DNA of 64,000 nucleotides, from positions 434,001 to 498,000 of the forward strand of contig CAWACW010000011.1 of assembly GCA_963780635.1 (NCBI GenBank). Reading direction: 5' to 3'. Position 1 is the stretch's first letter; the number at the start of each line of letters is the position of its first letter. A program made the position numbers and the translations under genes. Below are positions 1-7,225 of this stretch, in pieces. The DNA is from DATEPR01 sp963780635. GTDB lineage: Bacteria; Actinomycetota; Actinomycetes; Mycobacteriales; Pseudonocardiaceae. The notes beneath the pieces are model-generated. The model did not search any database, was not told the DNA's origin, and saw nothing but the letters and a program-made list of their open reading frames with translations.

Positions 1-52
1 GGGGCGGTCAGGGAGCAAACCTGAAGCCGATGGACAGAGGAGACAACGCCGA

Positions 53-433
53 ATGGCACGACTCATGGGCGTCGACCTCCCCCGCGACAAGCGGATGGAG
101 ATCGCACTGACCTACATCTTCGGTATCGGTCGCACGCGTTCCAAGCAGACGCTGGCGGCCACCGGAGTGAGCCCCGACCTGCGTTCGCGCGACTTGACCG
201 ACGAAGACTTGGCCACGCTGCGTGACTACATGGAAGAACACTTCAAGGTCGAGGGTGACCTCCGCCGTGAGGTAGCGGCCGACATCCGCCGCAAGATCGA
301 GATCGGCTGCTATGCGGGCCTGCGGCACCGTCGCAACCTGCCCGTGCGCGGTCAGCGGACGAAGACCAACGCCCGCACCCGCAAGGGCCCGAAGAAGACG
401 GTCGCCGGCAAGAAGAAGGCCGGCAAGAAGTAG
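53..433 (+). CDS. rpsM: 30S ribosomal protein S13
   Basis: Small-subunit head protein that contacts the P-site tRNA and helps form the bridge to the large subunit. The protein is 126 residues, the usual actinobacterial length. It begins MARLMGVDLPRDKR, carries the GIGRTRS helix-hairpin motif near residue 25 and ends in the lysine-rich tail KKKAGKK. A clear Shine-Dalgarno AGAGGAGA at 36-43 supports the ATG at 53. It is the first gene seen of the alpha operon (rpsM-rpsK-rpsD-rpoA-rplQ) and is followed by rpsK after 38 bases, so it is surely co-transcribed. Upstream partners such as infA and rpmJ would lie outside the window. Confidence 0.98.
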   Translation: MARLMGVDLPRDKRMEIALTYIFGIGRTRSKQTLAATGVSPDLRSRDLTDEDLATLRDYMEEHFKVEGDLRREVAADIRRKIEIGCYAGLRHRRNLPVRGQRTKTNARTRKGPKKTVAGKKKAGKK

Positions 434-471
434 CCCGGTCGCCACTCACGGTTGAGGAGAACACCGACAGC

Positions 472-879
472 ATGCCACCGAAGTCCCGTACCGGCGCCGG
501 GGTAAAGAAAGTCCGGCGCAAGGAAAAGAAGAACATCTCGCATGGGCACGCCCATATCAAGAGCACGTTCAACAACACGATCGTGTCCATCACCGACCCC
601 GCGGGCAATGTGATCGCCTGGGCGTCGGCAGGGCACGTCGGCTTCAAGGGTTCCCGCAAGTCCACGCCGTTCGCGGCGCAGATGGCCGCGGAGAACGCCG
701 CCCGCAAGGCTGCCGAGCACGGCATGAAGAAGGTCGACGTGTTCGTGAAGGGCCCTGGCTCCGGCCGGGAGACCGCGATCAGGTCGTTGCAGGCGGCCGG
801 CCTTGAGGTCGGCAACATCCAGGACGTGACCCCGCAGCCGCACAACGGCTGCCGTCCGCCCAAGCGGCGCCGGGTCTAG
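472..879 (+). CDS. rpsK: 30S ribosomal protein S11
   Basis: Platform protein of the 30S subunit that packs against 16S rRNA near the mRNA exit. The 135-residue product has the lysine-rich start MPPKSRTGAGVKKVRRKEKK and the family motifs HIKSTFNNTIVSITD (about residues 27-41) and GPGSGRE (about 94-100). It ends GCRPPKRRRV, which is the normal S11 C-terminus. TTGAGGAGAAC just upstream is a strong ribosome-binding site. It is 38 bases after rpsM and 21 bases before rpsD, inside the alpha operon. Confidence 0.98.
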   Translation: MPPKSRTGAGVKKVRRKEKKNISHGHAHIKSTFNNTIVSITDPAGNVIAWASAGHVGFKGSRKSTPFAAQMAAENAARKAAEHGMKKVDVFVKGPGSGRETAIRSLQAAGLEVGNIQDVTPQPHNGCRPPKRRRV

Positions 880-900
880 GGCGGGGAGGAGTAGCACATC

Positions 901-1506
901 ATGGCTCGTTACACCGGACCCGTCACGCGCAAGTCTCGCCGACTCAAGGTCGACCTCGTCGGCGGCGACCAGGCGTTCGAACGTCGCCCCTACCCGCCCG
1001 GCCAGCACGGCCGCGGTCGGATCAAGGAGAGCGAGTACCTGCTCCAGCTGCAGGAGAAGCAGAAGGCGCGCTTCACCTACGGCGTGCTGGAGCGACAGTT
1101 CAGCAAGTACTACAAGCTGGCCGCCCGTCGGCCCGGCAAGACCGGTGAGAACCTGCTCCAGCTGCTGGAGTCCAGGTTGGACAACGTGGTCTACCGTGCC
1201 GGCCTGGCCCGCACCCGCAGGCAGTCCCGGCAGCTGGTCAGCCACGGTCACTTCACGGTCAATGGCAAGGCCGTGAACGTGCCCAGCTACCAGGTGTCCA
1301 AGTGGGACATCATCGACGTTCGTCCGAAGTCGCTGCCGACGCTGCCCTTCGAGGTGGCCAGGGCGACCATGGGCGACCGCCCGATCCCGGCGTGGATGCA
1401 GATCGTGCCGTCCACGCTGCGGATTCTGGTCCACCAACTCCCGGAGCGGGCTCAGATCGACACCCCGGTCCAGGAACAGCTGATCGTCGAGTTCTACTCG
1501 AAGTGA
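901..1506 (+). CDS. rpsD: 30S ribosomal protein S4
   Basis: Primary 16S rRNA-binding assembly protein. In many bacteria it is the translational regulator of the alpha operon. The 201-residue protein begins MARYTGPVTRKSRRL and contains the S4 RNA-binding domain around residues 91-155 (LESRLDNVVYRAGLARTRRQ). It lacks the N-terminal zinc-binding cysteines, as in mycobacterial S4, so it is the C-minus form. GGGGAGGAGTAG precedes the ATG. It is followed by a 12-bp hairpin (1513-1541) before rpoA. Confidence 0.98.
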   Translation: MARYTGPVTRKSRRLKVDLVGGDQAFERRPYPPGQHGRGRIKESEYLLQLQEKQKARFTYGVLERQFSKYYKLAARRPGKTGENLLQLLESRLDNVVYRAGLARTRRQSRQLVSHGHFTVNGKAVNVPSYQVSKWDIIDVRPKSLPTLPFEVARATMGDRPIPAWMQIVPSTLRILVHQLPERAQIDTPVQEQLIVEFYSK

Positions 1507-1512
1507 TCGGTG

Positions 1513-1541
1513 GGCTCCGGGTGGTGCTGCCACCCGGAGCC
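1513..1541 (+). terminator. stem-loop between rpsD and rpoA
   Basis: A perfect 12-bp stem (GGCTCCGGGTGG pairing with its complement) with a five-base loop TGCTG starts seven bases after the rpsD stop. No U-tract follows, so full termination is doubtful. An attenuator, RNA-processing site or regulatory hairpin in the alpha operon is equally possible. Confidence 0.5.
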
Positions 1542-1613
1542 GCCCCGGTCGAGAGGCCGGGTCGCCATCAGTAGGCGTCATATGGCGGGCGCCACTGCGA
1601 AAGGAACGCTGAA

Positions 1614-2670
1614 GTGCTTATTTCCCAGCGGCCGTCACTGGCCGAGGACACTGTCAACGAGACCCGCTCCCGGTTCACCATCGAGCCGCTCGAGCCTGGT
1701 TTCGGCTACACGCTCGGCAACTCGCTGCGCCGGACTCTGCTGTCGTCCATCCCGGGCGCGGCTGTCACCAGCATCCGGATCGACGGCGTGCTGCACGAGT
1801 TCACGACTGTGCCGGGCGTCAAGGAGGACGTCACCGACGTCATCCTGAACCTCAAGGAGCTGGTCATCAGCTCCGAGGAGGACGAGCCGGTGACCATGTA
1901 CCTGCGCAAGCAGGGGCCGGGCGTGGTGACTCGCGGGCGACATCGTGCCGCCCGCCGGTGTCACCGTGCACAACCCCGACCTGCACATCGCCACCCTGAA
2001 CAGCAAGGGCAAGCTGGAGATCGAGCTCGTCGTCGAGCGCGGTCGCGGTTACGTCCCCGCCGTGCAGAACAAGCAGGCTGGTGCGGAGATCGGCCGGATC
2101 CCGGTCGACTCCATCTACTCGCCGGTGCTGAAGGTGACGTACAAGGTCGAGGCCACCCGTGTCGAGCAGCGCACGGACTTCGACAAGCTGATCCTGGACG
2201 TCGAGACCAAGCCGTCGATCACGCCGAGGGACGCCGTGGCGTCGTCCGGCAAGACGCTGGTCGAGCTGTTCGGGTTGGCCCGCGAGCTGAACGTGGACGC
2301 GGAGGGCATCGAGATCGGCCCGTCGCCCGCCGAGGCGGACACCATCGCTGCGTTCGCGATGCCGATCGAGGACCTGGACCTCACGGTCCGGTCGTACAAC
2401 TGCCTGAAGCGCGAGGGCATCCACACCGTCGGCGAGCTGGTCTCGCGCAGCGAGGCCGACCTGCTCGACATCCGCAACTTCGGTGCCAAGTCGATCGACG
2501 AGGTCAAGATGAAGCTCGTCGGCCTCGGTCTGGCCCTGAAGGACAGCCCGCCCGGGTTCGACCCGTCGGCTGCCGCCTCGGACTACCCGGCGGACGGCTG
2601 GGGCGTCGACACCCACCTGGACGGCGGTCACGACGACGGCCACGACTACGCAGAGACGGAGCAGCTCTGA
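1614..2670 (+). CDS. rpoA: RNA polymerase alpha subunit (reading frame broken by one base)
   Basis: Alpha subunit that nucleates RNA polymerase assembly. The N-terminal half dimerises and the C-terminal domain contacts UP elements and activators. The GTG at 1614 gives the canonical MLISQRPSLAEDTVNE start. The frame runs through the dimerisation domain to KQGPGVVT, then reads nonsense from base 1932. From 1933 the +1-shifted frame reads the expected AGDIVPPAGVTVHNP and continues through the helix-hairpin-helix C-terminal domain (RSYNCLKREGIHTVGEL) to the typical end YAETEQL. One extra base near 1931-1933 explains everything; removing it restores about 351 residues. Because alpha is essential, a sequence error is far more likely than a true mutation. 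It lies between rpsD and rplQ as expected. Confidence 0.9.
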
Positions 2671-2716
2671 CCGTCCCTAGTGGACGGCTCGGCTGTATCG
2701 CAACGAGGAGCAAGAT

Positions 2717-3328
2717 ATGCCGACCCCGACCAAGGGCCGCCGTCTCGGCGGGTCGCCGGCTCATGAGCGGTTGATGCTGGCCAACCTGGCCACGTCACTG
2801 TTCGAGCACGGCCGGATCACCACCACCGAAGCGAAGGCGAAGCGGCTGCGGCCGTTCGCCGAGCGGCTGATCAGCAAGGCCAAGCGCGGCGATCTGCACA
2901 ACCGCCGTGAGGTCATGAAGACCATCCGGGACAAGGACATCGTCCACAAGCTGTTCGCGGAGATCGGTCCGTTCTTCGCGACCCGCGACGGTGGCTACAC
3001 CCGGATCATCAAGACGATGCCCCGCAAGGGTGACAACGCCAAGATGGCCGTGATCGCACTGGTGGCCGAGCAGACCGCCACCGCGGAGGCAGAAGCGGCC
3101 CGGCGCAGCCGGCCCGCGACCAGCCAGGCGACCGAGGTTCCGGCCAAGGACGTCGTGAACGACGAGGCTCCGGCCGAGGTCGTCGACAGCGAGGTCACCG
3201 CCGACATGGTCGAGACCGCGGAGGCGGACGCCGAAGCCGCGGAGGCTGCCACGGACGAGGCCGCTGTCACGGACGAGGCCGCTGCCGAGGACGCCGTGCC
3301 GGACGACGCCAAGAAGGACGAGTCCTGA
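2717..3328 (+). CDS. rplQ: 50S ribosomal protein L17 with acidic tail
   Basis: Large-subunit protein located near the tunnel exit. Residues 1-120 are the L17 core (MPTPTKGRRLGGSPAHERLML at the start, then DIVHKLF and RDGGYTRI). Residues from about 125 to 203 form an Ala/Glu/Asp/Val-rich low-complexity extension. Actinobacterial L17 proteins commonly carry such a tail; its role is unknown. The start is preceded by AACGAGGAGCAAG, a good ribosome-binding site. The stop TGA at 3326-3328 overlaps the proposed CTG start of truA, so the two are probably translationally coupled. Confidence 0.97.
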   Translation: MPTPTKGRRLGGSPAHERLMLANLATSLFEHGRITTTEAKAKRLRPFAERLISKAKRGDLHNRREVMKTIRDKDIVHKLFAEIGPFFATRDGGYTRIIKTMPRKGDNAKMAVIALVAEQTATAEAEAARRSRPATSQATEVPAKDVVNDEAPAEVVDSEVTADMVETAEADAEAAEAATDEAAVTDEAAAEDAVPDDAKKDES

Positions 3329-4188
3329 CGACGGACCACCTGACGAACGAGCCCGCCGCTCCCGCAAGGGACGGCGGGCTCGTCCGCATCCGCCTGGACT
3401 TCGCCTACGACGGCACCGATTTCTCCGGTTGGGCCACCCAGCCCGGCAGGCGGACGGTGCAGGGTGTGCTGGCCGAGGTGCTGGCCGTGCACGGTCCCGG
3501 CGGCCGCCCACCGGTCAAGCTGGTGGTCGCGGGCCGGACCGACGCCGGGGTGCACGCGACGAACCAGGTGGCGCACCTGGAGGTCCACCCGCACACCGAG
3601 GACCTGGACCGGCTGGTCGGCCGGTGGAACCGGATGCTGCCGCCGGACGTGCGCGTGCTGTCCGCCAGGCCCGTGCCGCCGGAGTTCGACGCGAGGTTCT
3701 CCGCGCTGCGCAGGCACTACGCCTACCGAGTGGCGGACAACCCGTTCGGCGCGTTGCCGTTGCAGCGACGGGACACACTGAGCTGGTACCGGCCGCTGGA
3801 CGTGGCCCGGTTGAACGAGGCGGGCGCGTTGTTGCTGGGCGAGCACGACTTCGTCGCGTTCTGCCGGCGGCGGGAGGGCGCGACCACCATCCGTGAGCTG
3901 CAGCGCCTGGACTGGACGCGGCAGGCCGACGGCGTGCTGGTGGCACGGGTATCGGCGGACGCGTTCTGCCATTCGATGGTGCGCAGTCTGATCGGGGCGC
4001 TGCTCGCGGTCGGCGAGGGCAGGCTGCCGGTCGACTGGCCGATGGCGCTGCTGTCGGCGACCACGAGACCCAGCACCATCGCCGTCGCGGCGGCACACGG
4101 CCTGACACTGCTGGGCGTGGACTACCCACCGGACGCCGAACTGGCCGAGCGCGCCGAGCGCACGCGCAATATCAGGGTCCGCCAGTAG
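3325..4188 (+). CDS. truA: tRNA pseudouridine(38-40) synthase, probable CTG start
   Basis: TruA converts uridines 38-40 of the tRNA anticodon stem to pseudouridine. The catalytic aspartate lies in GRTDAGVHATNQ, and the fold start LDFAYDGTDFSGW is upstream. That N-terminal beta strand is in the same open frame but has no ATG, GTG or TTG before it. The frame opens at CTG 3325, which overlaps the rplQ stop as CTGA, with AAGGACGAG just upstream. This gives MTTDHLTNEPAAPARDGGLV and about 287 residues, a normal length. A GTG-type start further inside would delete the conserved N-terminus. The gene ends at TAG 4186-4188, inside a 24-base palindrome. Confidence 0.88.
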   Translation: MTTDHLTNEPAAPARDGGLVRIRLDFAYDGTDFSGWATQPGRRTVQGVLAEVLAVHGPGGRPPVKLVVAGRTDAGVHATNQVAHLEVHPHTEDLDRLVGRWNRMLPPDVRVLSARPVPPEFDARFSALRRHYAYRVADNPFGALPLQRRDTLSWYRPLDVARLNEAGALLLGEHDFVAFCRRREGATTIRELQRLDWTRQADGVLVARVSADAFCHSMVRSLIGALLAVGEGRLPVDWPMALLSATTRPSTIAVAAAHGLTLLGVDYPPDAELAERAERTRNIRVRQ

Positions 4189-4210
4189 TCGATTTGTCGA
4201 CAAATCGACT
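4187..4210. repeat. 24-base perfect palindrome at the truA stop
   Basis: The 24 bases read identically on both strands, centred on GTCGAC, with half-site AGTCGATTTGTC. It starts on the last two bases of the truA stop codon. Being AT-rich in a GC-rich setting and 50 bases before the Clp-N gene, it could be an operator, or a factor-bound terminator for truA. The centre leaves no loop, so it is a poor RNA hairpin. Confidence 0.7.
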
Positions 4211-4258
4211 CGTCAACCCACGCTTGACGACGACATGACGTCAACCTATGGTTGACGC
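4211..4258 (+). promoter_or_regulatory. promoter with nested CGTCAA/TTGACG operators, likely leaderless
   Basis: TTGACG (4224-4229) and TATGGT (4247-4252) are separated by 17 bases, a near-consensus vegetative promoter. Transcription would start close to 4259, the A of the ATG, so the mRNA is probably leaderless; no Shine-Dalgarno is present. Two inverted repeats overlap it: CGTCAA-N7-TTGACG (4211-4229) and CGTCAACC-TAT-GGTTGACG (4239-4257). The second covers the -10 box, the position expected for a repressor site. Confidence 0.65.
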
Positions 4259-4966
4259 ATGAGCCCACTCAACGTCACGCTGACCGACCTGATCGAGAAC
4301 ATCGACGCCGACCTGCCGCATGGCAACGCACTGGCCAAGATCACCGAAGCCGACGCGAGGGCGCACACGCTGGGCGCGCTCGGCGACCAGCTGATCGGCC
4401 ACTACATCGCCATCGCGAAGTCCGAAGGCACGTCCTGGAGCGACATCGGCCAGGCCATCGGCGTGTCCAAGCAGGCGGCCCAGCAGCGCCACGCGCCGGA
4501 GGCCTTCAACCGGTTCACGGATCTCTCGCGGCACGCGGTCGTACTGAGCCAGGAGGCAGCGCGCAGCCGCAGGCACGAGCACATCGGCACTGAGCATCTG
4601 CTGCTGGGACTGCTGGACGAGCCGCGGGGCCTGGCTGCCCAGCTGCTGGCCACGCGAGCCGGTTCGGCGGAGGCAGTGCGTGCGGCGGTCACCGAACGGA
4701 TGGCACCGGAGGGCCGCCATTTCGCGCGCGGGCACATCCCGTTCTCCCCGCAGGGCAAGCAAGCGATCGAAGGCGCGATCGCGGCGGCAACGGAGCTGGG
4801 CCACGACTTCGTCGGGACCGAGCACGTGCTGCTGGGGGTTCTGTCGGTGGCGGGCGGCACAGGGGCTGAGGCGCTGGCCACGATCGGCATCGACCTGACC
4901 ATGATGCGACCCCTGGTGTCGACGGCAGTGGCCGAACTGCTGGCGCAACCGCGAAGCACGACGTAG
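4259..4966 (+). CDS. Clp N-domain protein with helix-turn-helix
   Basis: The 235-residue protein has two parts. Residues about 1-75 contain an HTH-like stretch (SWSDIGQAIGVSKQAAQQR), the kind found in DNA-binding regulators. Residues about 80-230 are two Clp-N-type repeats: EHIGTEHLLLGLLDEPRG and GHDFVGTEHVLLGVL are the signature helices. These are the substrate or adaptor-binding module of ClpC/ClpA chaperones, but no AAA ATPase follows. Such proteins could bind partner proteins or peptides and regulate transcription, perhaps their own, through the nested operators just upstream. It is transcribed alone and no operon partner is seen. The function is inferred from domains only. Confidence 0.85.
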   Translation: MSPLNVTLTDLIENIDADLPHGNALAKITEADARAHTLGALGDQLIGHYIAIAKSEGTSWSDIGQAIGVSKQAAQQRHAPEAFNRFTDLSRHAVVLSQEAARSRRHEHIGTEHLLLGLLDEPRGLAAQLLATRAGSAEAVRAAVTERMAPEGRHFARGHIPFSPQGKQAIEGAIAAATELGHDFVGTEHVLLGVLSVAGGTGAEALATIGIDLTMMRPLVSTAVAELLAQPRSTT

Positions 4967-5047
4967 TCGGCTGTTCGCGTCGGAGCGGTTCGGTTCCGGC
5001 TCGGGGTGGGTGGCGGCAGCCGTGACACCCGATCCGAACCGCAACCG

Positions 5048-5773
5048 TCAATCGCCCCGGCGCACCGGCCCGAGAATCTGCTGCTCCTTCGGCGTGGTCA
5101 GCAGACGCACGGGGCGCCACAGGTTGCGGCCCAGCGCCACGACCTGGTCCTCCTTGAGATTGGTCAGCTGCTGGACCAGCGGTGGCGGCAGTCGCCAGAT
5201 GCGGCCGGCGAGTTGGGCCTGGCCGAGTGGTTGGCGTTGCAGGAGTACCAGGTCGGCCGAGTTGGCCATCGCGGTCGCCTGGGGATGCAGGTAGGGCAGC
5301 ACGTACACCGTCGTCTGCCAGGGCGTGCGTGGCGGGAACAGCTCCTGTGGCGTCGAGCCGCCGTCGTGCATGACCAGCAGCGGGCCGTCCTCGGTGGCCC
5401 TGGGCAGCTCCACCGGGTTGAGCCTGCGGATCTGTACCAGCGGCACCGGCCTGCCGTCCGGGCCCTCGCCCGCCGCCTTCGCCAGCACCTGCCAGGACGC
5501 GGGCCGGGCCGTGGCGACCACCACCCAGGCACCGGTGGCCATCGCGCGCAACGCGAGCTGCCGCGCCAGGTACAGCCCGCCGACGCAGACGATCCTGGTC
5601 GGCGACGGCCGTAGCACCGACACCGCCAGCGGCTCGTTGTTCATGCCGGAGCCCAGCACCATGCCGCCCCGGTCACCCGACGGGCTGACCGCATCGAGCA
5701 TGTCGGGCGACACCAGGAACTCCGGTGCCACACCGGACTGGCTGCGGGTGTCCAGCACCCTGCTCCTGGCCAT
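5048..5773 (-). CDS. conserved protein coupled to eccE, unknown function
   Basis: This is a 241-residue soluble protein of unrecognised family. It has alternating hydrophobic segments suggestive of an alpha/beta fold (RIVCVGGLYLARQLALRA near residue 60, WVVVATARPASW near 83, PLLVMHDGG near 130, TVYVLPYLHP near 153). No signal peptide or membrane segment is seen. The ATG overlaps the stop of eccE by one base (TGATG), so the two are translationally coupled. This argues for a role in, or next to, the type VII secretion machine. The partially conserved N-terminus (MARSRVLDTRSQSG) may be cytosolic. No catalytic motif was found. Confidence 0.75.
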   Translation of the reverse strand: MARSRVLDTRSQSGVAPEFLVSPDMLDAVSPSGDRGGMVLGSGMNNEPLAVSVLRPSPTRIVCVGGLYLARQLALRAMATGAWVVVATARPASWQVLAKAAGEGPDGRPVPLVQIRRLNPVELPRATEDGPLLVMHDGGSTPQELFPPRTPWQTTVYVLPYLHPQATAMANSADLVLLQRQPLGQAQLAGRIWRLPPPLVQQLTNLKEDQVVALGRNLWRPVRLLTTPKEQQILGPVRRGD

Positions 5774-7110
5774 CAGGCCGCACCCCCCAACGGGAGCGTC
5801 GCCGCCAGACCCGCGACCTGCAGGCCGCGCAACGGCGTCAGCGACACGTTGAGCTTGCGGGCCATCCCGTGCAGCCGCTGGTTCGCGTCCTGCAGCTCAC
5901 CGGGCGTCCTGGCGCTCACCCTGACCAGCCCGCGCAGCCCCACCTGGCCGTCCTCGCCGGTCGGCGAGATGGACATGGCCACAGTGGACGAGAGCGCCCG
6001 GATACCGGTCAAACCGTTGATGCTGTTGACGTTGCGGCCCTTGGGCCAGTGCGTGATCGCGTAGCTCGCGTGCCCGATCCCGGCCGTGGTCACGCCGGTC
6101 CAGCGCTCCCGCATACCGACGCGCACGTTGGCCCGTGCCGCACCCACCAGCTCGGCCGCCGACACGCCCGAGCGCAGCAGCTCGTCCGGGTCCAGCGGCC
6201 TGGTCGGCACGCCACGACCCTCCAGCGCACTACGGACTCGGGACAGCGCGCCGATCAACGCCCGGTGCGCACCGACGACGCCACCACCGCGCTCGGAGAT
6301 GGCGGCGGGGCAGCGCCTCGGGTCAAGGCGGACCGCGATCCACGTGGTCCGTCGCGCGGCGGCGGGCAGCGGGCCGAGCACCTCGAGGTAGGAGGCCAGC
6401 GCGGGCGACGTCGCGGGCAGGGACGCGCTTCCCGGGTAGCAGTGCCAGATGACCTGGATCGCGTCCAGCACCACGCCGCGGTCCTCCAGGCAGGGTGCGA
6501 GCGCGCCCAGCGGCAGGTTCGGCGTGGCACCGACCTGGCTGATCAGCGCGGGCATGGGCTCGACAAGCAGGACGGCCGTCCACGAGCCGTCGTGCCATGC
6601 GATGCCGACCTGGCGGTGTTCGTGGTCGGTGCCCTGTGCCACCACCAGATCCGGTACGACCAGCCGCAGCAGGTTGACCCGCGCGTCGTCCGGGCCGAGC
6701 ACGGCCTGCGCGTCCGGGGTCGGCGTTTCGTCCGCGGTAGGGACCGGATCGACCTCCTGTGCATGTGAACGGAACATGTAACGGAGCGTCAATCTCACCC
6801 ATTGGGTGAACCACCTGCCGCTCCAGCGCAACAGGGCGATCAGCAGCGCGATCACCACCACGCCGGCGGCGACGTAGAGCAACATGTGGATGTTGATCGC
6901 CAGCAGGATGAGCCCGACGGCCACCCCGACCTCGATCACCACGAGGTTGGCCACCGGCAACGCACCGAGGCTGGCACCGATCGTGCGCCTGCGGGCGGTG
7001 ATGGCGGCACGGACGGGTGACGGTGCGGCGGGTCGCGCCGCGCCCGAGCCTGCGGGCCCGGTCGCCATCCCCGGCGCGGGCGGCCCCGGTCGTGGTGTCG
7101 TTACCGCCAT
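5773..7110 (-). CDS. eccE: type VII secretion membrane protein EccE
   Basis: EccE is a peripheral subunit of the ESX inner-membrane complex. The 445-residue product has a Pro/Ala-rich N-terminus, two transmembrane helices at about residues 53-95 (NLVVIEVGVAVGLILLAI and LYVAAGVVVIALLIALL) and a large soluble domain, the classic EccE layout. I chose ATG 7110 because GAGGGGAAG lies about ten bases upstream of it; an in-frame start at 7161 exists but lacks a good site. It is divergent from eccB across a 115-base gap, suggesting shared control. Mycobacterial ESX-4 lacks eccE, so its presence here marks a fuller machine. Confidence 0.85.
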   Translation of the reverse strand: MAVTTPRPGPPAPGMATGPAGSGAARPAAPSPVRAAITARRRTIGASLGALPVANLVVIEVGVAVGLILLAINIHMLLYVAAGVVVIALLIALLRWSGRWFTQWVRLTLRYMFRSHAQEVDPVPTADETPTPDAQAVLGPDDARVNLLRLVVPDLVVAQGTDHEHRQVGIAWHDGSWTAVLLVEPMPALISQVGATPNLPLGALAPCLEDRGVVLDAIQVIWHCYPGSASLPATSPALASYLEVLGPLPAAARRTTWIAVRLDPRRCPAAISERGGGVVGAHRALIGALSRVRSALEGRGVPTRPLDPDELLRSGVSAAELVGAARANVRVGMRERWTGVTTAGIGHASYAITHWPKGRNVNSINGLTGIRALSSTVAMSISPTGEDGQVGLRGLVRVSARTPGELQDANQRLHGMARKLNVSLTPLRGLQVAGLAATLPLGGAA

Positions 7111-7225
7111 CCGCTCTGTCTTCCCCTCGTGCTGTCGTCCGGTCTCCCCGAAAGCCGCCACGCAGCGAACGTAGGCGGACTATTCTGCCGAACGGTACCG
7201 CGACCGGGAGAGCTACAGGACGAGA

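Noticed and set aside
2671..2687. CCGTCC-CTAGT-GGACGG hairpin before rplQ as a terminator
   Set aside because: It is only 6 bp, without a U-tract, inside a conserved operon; too weak to call.
5006..7174. Several plus-strand open frames across the eccE region
   Set aside because: They are shadows of eccE and the coupled 5048 gene; those minus-strand proteins have real membrane and family features.
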